From Pseudomonadota bacterium (GTDB lineage: Bacteria; Pseudomonadota; Alphaproteobacteria; Rhizobiales; Xanthobacteraceae): a DNA stretch of 64,000 nt. The notes beneath the pieces are model-generated. The model did not search any database. It was not told the origin of the DNA and was given only the letters and a program-made list of their open reading frames with translations. Position numbers and translations under genes: made by a program. The stretch is taken from the NCBI GenBank assembly GCA_023435725.1, contig JAEYRD010000003.1, positions 11,619 to 75,618 of the forward strand, written 5' to 3'. This document shows, piece after piece, positions 57,333 to 64,000 of the stretch (position 1 is its first letter; each line of letters begins with the position of its first letter).

Positions 57333-58112
57333 TCACATCAGGCCGAGATTGCGGGCCAGCATATAGATCGCCACCGCGAATATGAGTGCCGCGAAGACGG
57401 TGTTCAATGCACCCTTGCGCGTGGCGAGCGAGCCGGCGGAGCGGGCGCCGAGCAGCCCGCCGAGAACGCCGCCGAAGATAAACAGCGCGGCAAGATACCA
57501 ATCCACCAGGCCGGACAGTGCGTAGTTGGCTGCCGTCGTCAGTCCAAAGGCGGTCACCGCCACAAGAGAGGAGCCGACCGCATAGAGGATCGGCATGCCG
57601 GTGGCAGCGATCAGCGCCGGCACGATCAGAAAGCCGCCGCCGATCCCGAAGAAGCCGGACAAAGCTCCTGTGGCGAGCCCCAGGGTGAGGAGCTTCGGCA
57701 GATTCTCCCGGTTGAGCCGGACCGATGGCTCGCCCAAGTCGGAGCGGCCCTTCAGCATCAGCGCGCCGACCACCATCATGACAATGGCGAACAACGCCAG
57801 CAACTTCTGGCCCTCGACGATCTTGCCGAGGGTGGAGCCGACAAAGGCGCCGGCCACGCCTGCGAGTGCGAATACGGAAGCGCAGCGCCACTTCACGTTG
57901 CCCGCGCGGGCGTGGTTGACGAGGTTCGCAGCAGCGTTCGCCGCGACGGCGATGGCGCTGGTCCCGATCGCCACGTGAGGATCCGACACCCCGACCAGAT
58001 AGACGAGGAGCGGCACGGCCAAAATCGAGCCGCCGCCTCCGACCAGCCCGAGCGAAAAGCCGACTAGCGAGCCAGAGGCGAGGCCGAGCGCACCTTGGGT
58101 CAGCGAGAACAT
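57333..58112 (-). CDS. TauE/SafE family anion (sulfite/organosulfonate-type) membrane transporter
   Basis: 259 aa, about eight membrane helices in two repeats: GSLVGFSLGLVGGGGSILAVPLLVYLVG near residue 15 and ATGALSGFFGIGGGFLIVPALIAATG near residue 150, the double GGGG motif of the family. It belongs to a run with a rhodanese and BigR-like regulator, all on the minus strand. This fits removal of sulfite or thiosulfate formed by persulfide oxidation. It is 29 nt past the rhodanese gene. Confidence 0.9.
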   Translation of the reverse strand: MFSLTQGALGLASGSLVGFSLGLVGGGGSILAVPLLVYLVGVSDPHVAIGTSAIAVAANAAANLVNHARAGNVKWRCASVFALAGVAGAFVGSTLGKIVEGQKLLALFAIVMMVVGALMLKGRSDLGEPSVRLNRENLPKLLTLGLATGALSGFFGIGGGFLIVPALIAATGMPILYAVGSSLVAVTAFGLTTAANYALSGLVDWYLAALFIFGGVLGGLLGARSAGSLATRKGALNTVFAALIFAVAIYMLARNLGLM

Positions 58113-58141
58113 GATGGGCGGTTCCTCATTTCAAGCCAATG

Positions 58142-58690
58142 TCACGCGGCTCGTGTGCGCGCGCCGTAGACGCTGCGGTTCCAAGGTGCGCGCATGAGAA
58201 TGCGGGCCATGCCGCAAAAGCCGGTGACGCCGGCCGTGATCAACCCTGCGCCGACGAAAGCCGGCACAGCGAAAAACCACGGCGACACGAAGAGACCGAG
58301 CAGAGTGCCGACGAAGGCGAGACTTCCGGCTCCAATCTGCACCTGGCGCTGAAGTTCCAGCGGTTGGTGCCGATCGCTCACGACCGGCAAGCCCGCCTTT
58401 CGCCAGGCGTCGATCCCGCCTTCGACGATATAAGCCTCGCAGGTCCCGTCGAGCTTCGCGGCGAGCCGTAGCGCGTTCGCCTGGGTGCGCATGCCGCTCT
58501 TGCAGTGAAAGATGACCGGCTTGCCCTGATGCACGGCGAGGTCTGCGTCGTCCAGCTTCGACAGGGGCAGGTGCTGCGCGCCGGGGACTTTCTCGCGGGC
58601 GTGCTCGTCGGCTTCGCGGATATCAATGAGGAGGGCGCCGCTGTCGAGCAGACGGCGCGCCTCGGATGGCTTGATTGCGGGTAGTGACAT
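58142..58690 (-). CDS. Rhodanese fused to a DUF2892-type membrane domain
   Basis: 182 aa. Residues 1-105 are a rhodanese domain with the catalytic loop CKSGMRT (active-site Cys near residue 63), which can carry persulfide sulfur. Residues 115-175 form two membrane helices with a DUF2892-like motif (QVQIGAGSLAFVGTLLGLFVSPWFFAVPAFVGAGLITAGVTGFCGMARIL). It is thus a membrane-bound sulfurtransferase. It lies 24 nt past the ArsR gene in one operon. Confidence 0.88.
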   Translation of the reverse strand: MSLPAIKPSEARRLLDSGALLIDIREADEHAREKVPGAQHLPLSKLDDADLAVHQGKPVIFHCKSGMRTQANALRLAAKLDGTCEAYIVEGGIDAWRKAGLPVVSDRHQPLELQRQVQIGAGSLAFVGTLLGLFVSPWFFAVPAFVGAGLITAGVTGFCGMARILMRAPWNRSVYGARTRAA

Positions 58691-58714
58691 GACTAGCTCC
58701 TCTACTTTCCTGAA

Positions 58715-59044
58715 TTAGTTCTTCGCTTTGGCGGGCTTGCAAAACAGCCTGTGCAGCGTGGCAAAGAGTTGCTCGATGCGCGGATCGGCGATGCGGTACC
58801 AGAGCGTCTGGCTTTCGCGCCGAAAGGCGACAATGCCCTCCTCGCGCATCTTTGCGAGATGCTGCGACAGGGCAGATTGCGACAGACCCACGGCTTCCGC
58901 GAGGGAACTCACGTTGCTCTCGCCGCATTCGACGAGTTGACACAGGATCATCAGCCGACGCTCGTTGGCGAGCGCGCGCAGAATTCCGGCGACCTCGACC
59001 GCCTGCTTTTCGAAATTCTCCAGATCCAAGGCTCGGGAGGCCAT
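58715..59044 (-). CDS. bigR: ArsR family repressor, BigR-like persulfide sensor
   Basis: 109 aa. Winged helix with ALANERRLMILCQLVECGESNVSSLAEAVGLSQSALSQHLAKMREEGIVAFRRESQTLWYRI. Three cysteines occur at 35, 40 and 102. In BigR/SqrR a Cys in the second helix and one near the C-terminus form a tetrasulfide link; Cys35 (or Cys40) and Cys102 have about the right spacing. It is divergent from the metallo-hydrolase gene and upstream of the rhodanese and TauE genes, as in the bigR operon of Agrobacterium and Xylella. Confidence 0.85.
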   Translation of the reverse strand: MASRALDLENFEKQAVEVAGILRALANERRLMILCQLVECGESNVSSLAEAVGLSQSALSQHLAKMREEGIVAFRRESQTLWYRIADPRIEQLFATLHRLFCKPAKAKN

Positions 59045-59075
59045 CAGCCTGCTCCTTATTTTAGCTGTTGCTTAT

Positions 59076-59089
59076 TTAGTTTATGCTAA
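59076..59089. promoter_or_regulatory. Candidate BigR operator between bigR and the metallo-hydrolase gene
   Basis: TTAG-N6-CTAA dyad in the AT-rich 93-nt divergent region, about 49 nt before the hydrolase start codon. Assignment by position and AT-richness; not compared with a published site. Confidence 0.4.
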
Positions 59090-59137
59090 TATATATGTCA
59101 AGACCAACCGAACCGGTGGCATTAGGAGGTTCAAGCC

Positions 59138-60025
59138 ATGTCAGGACAACCCATCATCAGAGCATTCTTCGACGAGCCGACCAATACGGTGAGCTATCTG
59201 GTCGCTGATCCAGCGACGAAGAAGGCCGCCATCATCGACCCGGTGTTTGACTACGACCACAATTCGGGCGAGGTGGACACGCGCTCGGTCGAAGGCATGC
59301 TGAACGCCGCCGAAAACGCGGACTACACGATCGAATGGGTGCTCGAGACGCACGCCCATGCCGATCACCTCTCGGGCGCCCCCTTCATCAAGGCAAAGAC
59401 CGGCGCACAGATCGGCATTGGTGAACACATCAAGGACGTGCAGCGCATCTTCCGGCCGATTTTCAACGCCGTCGACCTGAAGACGGACGGCAGCGACTTC
59501 GATCGTCTATTTCGGGACGGCGAGCGCTTCAAGATCGGCGAACTCGATGTGGAGGTGGTCTACACGCCCGGGCACACGCCCGCCGACGTCTCTTACAAGA
59601 TCGAGGATGCCGTGTTCGTCGGCGACACCCTGTTCATGCCGGACTACGGCACTGCGCGGGCCGACTTCCCCGGCGGCGACGCGCACAAGCTCTACCGGTC
59701 GATCAAGCGCCTCCTGGCGCTGCCGCCCGAGACGCGGCTATTCATGTGTCACGACTACAAGGCTCCCGGCCGCGACACCTACGCCTGGGAGACCACGGTG
59801 CGCGAAGAGCGCGAGAAGAACGTCCAGGTCAAGGAGGGCATTACGGAGGACGAGTTCGTGGCCATGCGCCAGGCGCGCGATGCCAAGCTCTCGGCGCCGA
59901 GGCTGCTGCTGCCTTCTATCCAGGTCAACATCCGCGCCGGCAAGTTCCCGCCGGCCGAAGCCAACGGGGTGCGCTACCTCACCATCCCCGTGACGCTGAA
60001 AGGCGGAGCGCAGACCTGCGTTTAG
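59138..60025 (+). CDS. Metallo-beta-lactamase-fold hydrolase, persulfide dioxygenase candidate (Blh type)
   Basis: 295 aa. Iron- or zinc-binding motif THAHADHLSGA near residue 70, VVYTPGHTPADVSYKI, GDTLFMPDYGTARADFPGGD, and the C-terminal His in FMCHDYKAPG. GDTLFMPDYGTARADFPGGD and MCHDY are common in the ETHE1-like and Blh-type enzymes. It is placed opposite bigR, so oxidation of persulfide to sulfite is likely. AGGAGG precedes the ATG. Confidence 0.85.
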   Translation: MSGQPIIRAFFDEPTNTVSYLVADPATKKAAIIDPVFDYDHNSGEVDTRSVEGMLNAAENADYTIEWVLETHAHADHLSGAPFIKAKTGAQIGIGEHIKDVQRIFRPIFNAVDLKTDGSDFDRLFRDGERFKIGELDVEVVYTPGHTPADVSYKIEDAVFVGDTLFMPDYGTARADFPGGDAHKLYRSIKRLLALPPETRLFMCHDYKAPGRDTYAWETTVREEREKNVQVKEGITEDEFVAMRQARDAKLSAPRLLLPSIQVNIRAGKFPPAEANGVRYLTIPVTLKGGAQTCV

Positions 60026-60101
60026 GCGCAGGCCAGCCGTTATCGTCTGTGACTTTGCGGCAGCGTTCCGGCTGGGAGCGGATCGGTGGCGATCGCCTCC
60101 A

Positions 60102-60180
60102 TCATTCCGGGCGTGCGCAGCGCGAACCTCAGATGCGCAATTGCGCATCATAGTTCACGCTGCACGTGCCCCGAAATGAC
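60102..60180. repeat. Degenerate palindromic repeat downstream of the metallo-hydrolase gene
   Basis: TCATTCCGGG...CCCGAAATGA outer arms, partially decayed, with a perfect inner GATGCGCAATTGCGCATC (18 bp). It is like the 26-bp palindrome at 22557-22582 in its core GCGCAATTGCGC. Confidence 0.6.
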
Positions 60181-60188
60181 AATGGCGG

Positions 60189-61031
60189 TCAGAGCCGCTT
60201 GATCGCAGCGACTTCGCTGCCGGCCTGCCTGATCCGCGCGATGGCCTGCTCGGTGTTTTCGATCACCGTCGCCATGTGATACGCATTGGCGTGAACCATG
60301 GTGCTTTCGTCGCGCACGATCGCGACATGACCTTTCCAGAAGATCAGGTCGCCGCGCTGCAGTTTGCCGTGCTCATGCCGCTCCAGCGCGCGGCCGAGAC
60401 CCGCCTGCTGCATGTCGCTGTCGCGCGGGCAGCCGATGCCTGCTGATGTCAGCGAGACCTGGACGAGGCCAGAGCAATCGATGCCGAGGCTGCTCTTGCC
60501 GCCCCACAGATAAGGCGTGCCGACGAAGCGCTCCGCGACGGCGACAAAATCCGGCTCGCGATGATCGAGCGATGCAAGATGTGCCTTCGGCACATGCGTC
60601 CCGTCGCGCGTCACTGCGAAGCTGCCGTCCTCGCGCGCCATCGCGAGCTTCGACCCCAGCACGAGCGTGTCGGACGGTGGCAGCTTGATCGATGGACCGG
60701 GAAAAGCGAAGGTTCGGAGCGCACTCACCTTGTGCGTCGGCGCGGCCGCGGGTCGCATCAGCGCCGTGTCGGGCAGCCAGCCGACATAGCCGTCGCCGGC
60801 AAGCTGGCCCCAGGCCCAGCCTTCGCCGTTGCGATCGTAGATCGTGACCCGTTCGCCCCGCAGCGCCTCTGTCATCAGCATCGCGTCCGATGACGGGCGT
60901 TCGCGCATTGGCGCGATCGCCGCGATCACTTCGAATTCCTCGCCGATGACGAAGCGATCGGCCTGCACCTTGCCTTCGAGATATTTCGCGGCGAGGTCGC
61001 CGCGCGCCGGTGTCAGCCGTGGATCATGCAT
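60189..61031 (-). CDS. NlpC/P60 family peptidoglycan endopeptidase with SH3-like region
   Basis: 280 aa. Residues 35-95 form an SH3b-like part (APMRERPSSDAMLMTEALRGERVTIYDRNGEGWAWGQLAGDGYVGWLP), residues 160-275 an NlpC/P60 cysteine peptidase: VGTPYLWGGKSSLGIDCSGLVQ (Cys186), KGHVAIV (His235) and a third residue probably His247. No signal peptide is visible, so it may act in the cytoplasm on recycled peptides. It overlaps the aminopeptidase gene by 8 nt, which fits peptide recycling. Confidence 0.88.
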   Translation of the reverse strand: MHDPRLTPARGDLAAKYLEGKVQADRFVIGEEFEVIAAIAPMRERPSSDAMLMTEALRGERVTIYDRNGEGWAWGQLAGDGYVGWLPDTALMRPAAAPTHKVSALRTFAFPGPSIKLPPSDTLVLGSKLAMAREDGSFAVTRDGTHVPKAHLASLDHREPDFVAVAERFVGTPYLWGGKSSLGIDCSGLVQVSLTSAGIGCPRDSDMQQAGLGRALERHEHGKLQRGDLIFWKGHVAIVRDESTMVHANAYHMATVIENTEQAIARIRQAGSEVAAIKRL

Positions 61032-62397
61032 AGCGCTCGCTCAGCACTTTGTAGATGGCGCGTGCAGCCTGGCATTCGCCGCCCTCGGGACGCGCCGGCT
61101 TCGCCGACGGTGTCCAGCCATAGATGTCGACATGCAGCCAGCTCCTGGCCTGCTCGACGAAGCGTTGCAGGAACAGCGCGCAAGTGATCGAGCCGGCAAA
61201 ACCACCCGACGGCGCGTTGGTGATGGTAGCTGTCTTGGAGTCCAGCCACGCATCGTAAGGCGGCCACAGCGGCATGCGCCACAACGGATCGTTCTCCTTC
61301 ACCGCGCAACGCGCGACATCGGCAGCAAGCGTCTCATCATTGGTGTAAAAGGGCGGCAAATCCGGTCCCAGCGCGACGCGCGCGGCGCCGGTCAGCGTGC
61401 CCAGGTCGATCAGCAGGTCTGGCTGTTCCTCGTCGGCGAGCGCCAGCGCATCGGCGAGCACCAGGCGGCCCTCCGCGTCCGTATTGCCGATCTCGACCGT
61501 GATGCCCTTGCGCGAGGTGAAGATGTCGAGCGGGCGGAGGGCGTTGCCGGAGACCGCGTTCTCAACGGCCGGAATCAGCACGCGCAGCCGCACCTTCAGC
61601 TTCGCATCCATTACCATGCGCGCCAGCGCCAGCACGTTGGCGGCGCCGCCCATGTCCTTCTTCATGATCAGCATGCCGCTCGACGGCTTCAGGTCGAGCC
61701 CGCCGGAGTCGAAGCAGACGCCCTTGCCGACCAGCGTCACCTTCGGATGGGCGGGATCGCCCCAGCCGATGTCGATCAGCCGCGGCGCGCGGTCCGAAGC
61801 CATGCCGACCGCGTGGATCAGCGGAAATTTCGTCTTCAGGTCCTCGCCGATAATGCAGGCAAAACTTGCGCCGAACTCAGCGGCCAGCGCCTGCGCGGCT
61901 GCGGCGAGCTCCTCCGGGCCCATGTCGTTGGCCGGCGTGTTGATGAGGTCGCGTGCCAGCGAGGCGGCGTCTGCCACGCGATCGATCTCGGCCGCGTCGA
62001 TGCCATCCGGCGGCACCAGGCGGACGTCGGGGCGGTCCGCCTTGCGGTAGCGCGCGAAGCGGTAGCTGCCGAGCGCAAAGGCGAGCGCCGCCAGCCGTGC
62101 ATCGTGGGGCGCGTTGGCAAAGCGATACGTACCTGGCGGCAACAGGCCGGGCAGCGCGCCCGGGCGGAATAGGTCGCGCGATCTTGCACCCTCGTCCTCG
62201 AGCCCGAACAGCACTTGCGCGATCGCGCCGTCGGGCGCGGGCAAAGCGAGATATCCGCCCGGCTTGGCGGCAAAGGCGCTCGCAGTGGCGAACTGGCGTT
62301 GCGCCGGCGGCAGCGTCTCGGCGACCTGATCCCAGCTCGACTTGGTGACGAAGGTGATGGGGGTGGCGGTCGACGACGTCTCGAAGACAGAAGGCAT
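61024..62397 (-). CDS. Leucyl aminopeptidase family (M17) enzyme
   Basis: 457 aa. Catalytic C-terminal part: TLVGKGVCFDSGGLDLKPSSGMLIMKKDMGGAANVLALA (Lys225, metal Asp) and IGNTDAEGRLVLADALALA (residues 304-322), the diagnostic M17 signature. N-terminal 150 residues are less conserved. A two-metal aminopeptidase that would trim peptides, here coupled to the NlpC/P60 gene. The pair recurs in alphaproteobacteria. Confidence 0.92.
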   Translation of the reverse strand: MPSVFETSSTATPITFVTKSSWDQVAETLPPAQRQFATASAFAAKPGGYLALPAPDGAIAQVLFGLEDEGARSRDLFRPGALPGLLPPGTYRFANAPHDARLAALAFALGSYRFARYRKADRPDVRLVPPDGIDAAEIDRVADAASLARDLINTPANDMGPEELAAAAQALAAEFGASFACIIGEDLKTKFPLIHAVGMASDRAPRLIDIGWGDPAHPKVTLVGKGVCFDSGGLDLKPSSGMLIMKKDMGGAANVLALARMVMDAKLKVRLRVLIPAVENAVSGNALRPLDIFTSRKGITVEIGNTDAEGRLVLADALALADEEQPDLLIDLGTLTGAARVALGPDLPPFYTNDETLAADVARCAVKENDPLWRMPLWPPYDAWLDSKTATITNAPSGGFAGSITCALFLQRFVEQARSWLHVDIYGWTPSAKPARPEGGECQAARAIYKVLSERYA

Positions 62398-62600
62398 TGG
62401 CGGGTCCAGATCGTCAGATCAAGCAGGTCATGCGAATGGGGGAGACTTCGCAGAGTTTTGCCGCCGCTGCAATCGGCTTTGCTGTCACCGTTCGGAGAGC
62501 CGCTACTCGCTGCAAGGGGGCCATGCTAGGTTCCGGACAAGGGCCGTCAGGCGTGGAGATCGCCGGCGGCTGAAGACAGAGCCTGCCGGGAGGAAATGCA

Positions 62601-62804
62601 ATGGACGTCGTGTGGAGCATGGTCACATTCATCGGCCAGGCCGTCGAGGCGGTTTTCAGCTATGTCGAGCATCATCATTGGATCTTCGCGTTCCTTGCCG
62701 GCGGCTACGTCTTCTATCTCCACGATCGCTCCGTGCACGCGCGCTTCGATGCGGTCGACAAGCGCCTCGACGAAATCCGCAAGCGGCTCGCAATCGAATA
62801 TTGA
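62601..62804 (+). CDS. Small membrane protein, hypothetical
   Basis: 67 aa. ATG with GGAGG 7 nt upstream. One hydrophobic helix (about residues 27-42, WIFAFLAGGYVFYLH) is followed by a charged amphipathic tail (SVHARFDAVDKRLDEIRKRL) that looks like a short coiled coil. Family not recognised. It is divergent from the aminopeptidase gene. Confidence 0.6.
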   Translation: MDVVWSMVTFIGQAVEAVFSYVEHHHWIFAFLAGGYVFYLHDRSVHARFDAVDKRLDEIRKRLAIEY

Positions 62805-63111
62805 TCGGGCCAGCGAAGCCATCGCCGGGCAGATTTCGTATCCACGCTGACACGAATGGCCGCGGTCACGTATCGAGCGCAAGAACGGCAGCGGTGCGCG
62901 GCTGATACTTTATCGGGGCTCAATCTTGCTCATGCGGCGGGACCCGAACGAGCGGGTCATGGCGCTCGGCCTTGATCCGGGTCTCGGCGGGGAGGTGTCG
63001 CTGGAAACGCCGCGGTGAAGGGCAGGAAGACTGACGTTAACCGAGCATTAGGGTTAACAGTCTATTGCTGGCGCGTTCGGCTCGATCAATAGGCTCGAGA
63101 GTCTCAGCGCC
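62805..63111. other. Gap upstream of the TPR gene with a CtrA-like inverted repeat
   Basis: 307 nt. At 63036-63057 a perfect 7-bp inverted repeat GTTAACC...GGTTAAC with TTAA-N7-TTAG inside it, close to the alphaproteobacterial CtrA box (TTAA-N7-TTAA). It is 55 nt before the start codon of the next gene. Nothing else is clear in the gap. Confidence 0.45.
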
Positions 63112-63912
63112 ATGCGTCAACGGTTCAGTCTTGCCCGGCTTCTTGCGTCCACCTCGCTGGCCGCGGCGGTGGCCATCGGGCTCGGGGGCTGCACGGCGAT
63201 GTCGAAACTCTCCGACGTCACCGGCTCGGTCGGGTCCCGCGCGGAAGCTCCTCCCACTGATCCCGCGCGCGCCGTCGATGTCTATGGCGAGCGCTACCGT
63301 GCCAATCCCAAGGATGCCGACGCGGCGCTCGCCTACGGCCAGGCCTTGCGTGCCAACGGCCAGCGCGCCCAGGCCGCCGCCGTGCTCGAGCAGGCGACCA
63401 TCGCCAATCCCGGCAACAAGGCGCTGCTCGCCCAGTACGGCCGCGCGCTTGCCGACAACGGCAATTTCCAGCAGGCCTTCGACGTGCTGTCGAAAGCCCA
63501 TTCGCCCGACAATCCGGACTGGCGTCTGCTCTCGGTGCAGGGCACGGCGCTCGATCAGATGGGCCGTCACGAGGAGGCGCGCTCCTATTACGCGAGCGCG
63601 CTGAAGATCGCGCCGGGCGATCCCGGCGTGCTTTCCAATCTCGGTCTGTCCTACATGCTCTCGAAGGACCTGCCGAAGGCCGAAGAGGCACTGCGGCAGG
63701 CCTATGCCTCGCCGCGCGCGAACGCGCGGGTGCGGCAGAATCTCGGCCTGGTCGTCGGTCTCCAAGGCCGCTTCGCCGAAGCCGAGGCCATCGTGAAGGC
63801 GGACCTGCCGCCGGACCAGGCCGCGGCCAATGTCGCCTATCTCAAGGACATGCTGAACCGCAGCAGCGCCCCCAAGCGGACGCCGGTCGCCTCGCTCAGC
63901 CAGCCCGACTGA
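63112..63912 (+). CDS. TPR lipoprotein, TadD-like pilus assembly family
   Basis: 266 aa. Lipoprotein signal (LLASTSLAAAVAIGLGGC, lipobox Cys near residue 27). Residues 70-245 hold four or five tetratricopeptide repeats (for example DADAALAYGQALRANGQRAQAAAVLEQA, PGVLSNLGLSYMLSKDLPKAEEALRQAYA). TadD proteins are outer-membrane-associated pilotins of Flp pili. No other tad gene is in this window; this copy may be the distal member of an operon beyond the right edge, or a stand-alone paralog. Confidence 0.8.
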   Translation: MRQRFSLARLLASTSLAAAVAIGLGGCTAMSKLSDVTGSVGSRAEAPPTDPARAVDVYGERYRANPKDADAALAYGQALRANGQRAQAAAVLEQATIANPGNKALLAQYGRALADNGNFQQAFDVLSKAHSPDNPDWRLLSVQGTALDQMGRHEEARSYYASALKIAPGDPGVLSNLGLSYMLSKDLPKAEEALRQAYASPRANARVRQNLGLVVGLQGRFAEAEAIVKADLPPDQAAANVAYLKDMLNRSSAPKRTPVASLSQPD

Positions 63913-63976
63913 TCAGACCTGATCGGTCTCAGCCTGATGTTGCCGCGCGCGGCTCGCGTCTGCGTCAGAGCCACTT

Positions 63977-63999
63977 CCGTTCCGATGGAATCGGAACGG
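63977..63999. repeat. Hairpin, probably part of another intergenic repeat cut by the window edge
   Basis: Perfect 10-bp stem CCGTTCCGAT (63977-63986) and ATCGGAACGG (63990-63999) with a 3-nt loop. It may belong to a short repeat family of these genomes or terminate the TPR gene. Confidence 0.5.
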
Positions 64000-64000
64000 G

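Overview
The window looks like a chromosomal segment of a slow-growing alphaproteobacterium of the Bradyrhizobium / Rhodopseudomonas type. The evidence is the high GC content, a CycM-type membrane-anchored cytochrome c, a pim (dicarboxylate) operon with its IclR regulator and Liv-type transporter, and several families of short palindromic intergenic repeats. I saw no rRNA, tRNA, CRISPR array, transposase or prophage.

Layout: 1-2.6 kb is the end of a branched-chain-type ABC transporter (livM partial, livH) divergent from a MarR regulator. 2.8-10.3 kb is an XRE regulator plus six genes of a hydrogenase-4-like, complex I-related membrane complex (hyfB-C-E-F-G-I order). Its large subunit has lost the nickel-binding cysteines, so it is better called an energy-converting-hydrogenase-related (Ehr) complex than a hydrogenase. 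It is bracketed by an intact glycerate kinase gene on the right and a 60-bp relic of the 3' end of a related gene on the left. 11.8-19.4 kb carries three tandem paralogous solute-binding proteins, each with its own terminator, and livMHFG. 19.4-29.1 kb is an IclR regulator divergent from a beta-oxidation operon syntenic with pimFABCDE. Together these make an uptake-plus-degradation module for dicarboxylic or fatty acids. Four of the five internal gene junctions of this operon hold palindromic repeats.

29.1-31.4 kb is a membrane O-acyltransferase (MBOAT) with an SGNH-like partner. 31.6-33.7 kb is glpK and a GNAT acetyltransferase. 33.7-40.5 kb is a plastic accessory zone: three small ORFs with good ribosome binding sites, a chimeric pseudogene joining a GST fragment to a GNAT fragment, a small secreted Gly/Ser-rich protein, a MacAB-like efflux cassette, and a GST gene whose reading frame runs on into a palindromic repeat. 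40.6-45.4 kb is metF-metH. 45.8-49.4 kb holds a luciferase-like monooxygenase, pheA, kdsB and cycM.

49.6-57.3 kb is a yej-type peptide ABC transporter with two tandem binding proteins. 57.3-60.0 kb is a sulfide/persulfide-handling locus: TauE-like permease, rhodanese, BigR-like repressor and a divergent metallo-beta-lactamase-fold persulfide dioxygenase candidate. 60.2-63.9 kb has an NlpC/P60 hydrolase, a leucyl-aminopeptidase-family enzyme, a small membrane protein and a TadD-like TPR lipoprotein.

All calls come from reading the sequence and from family knowledge. No database search or computation was run. Percent identities were counted by hand on short alignments.
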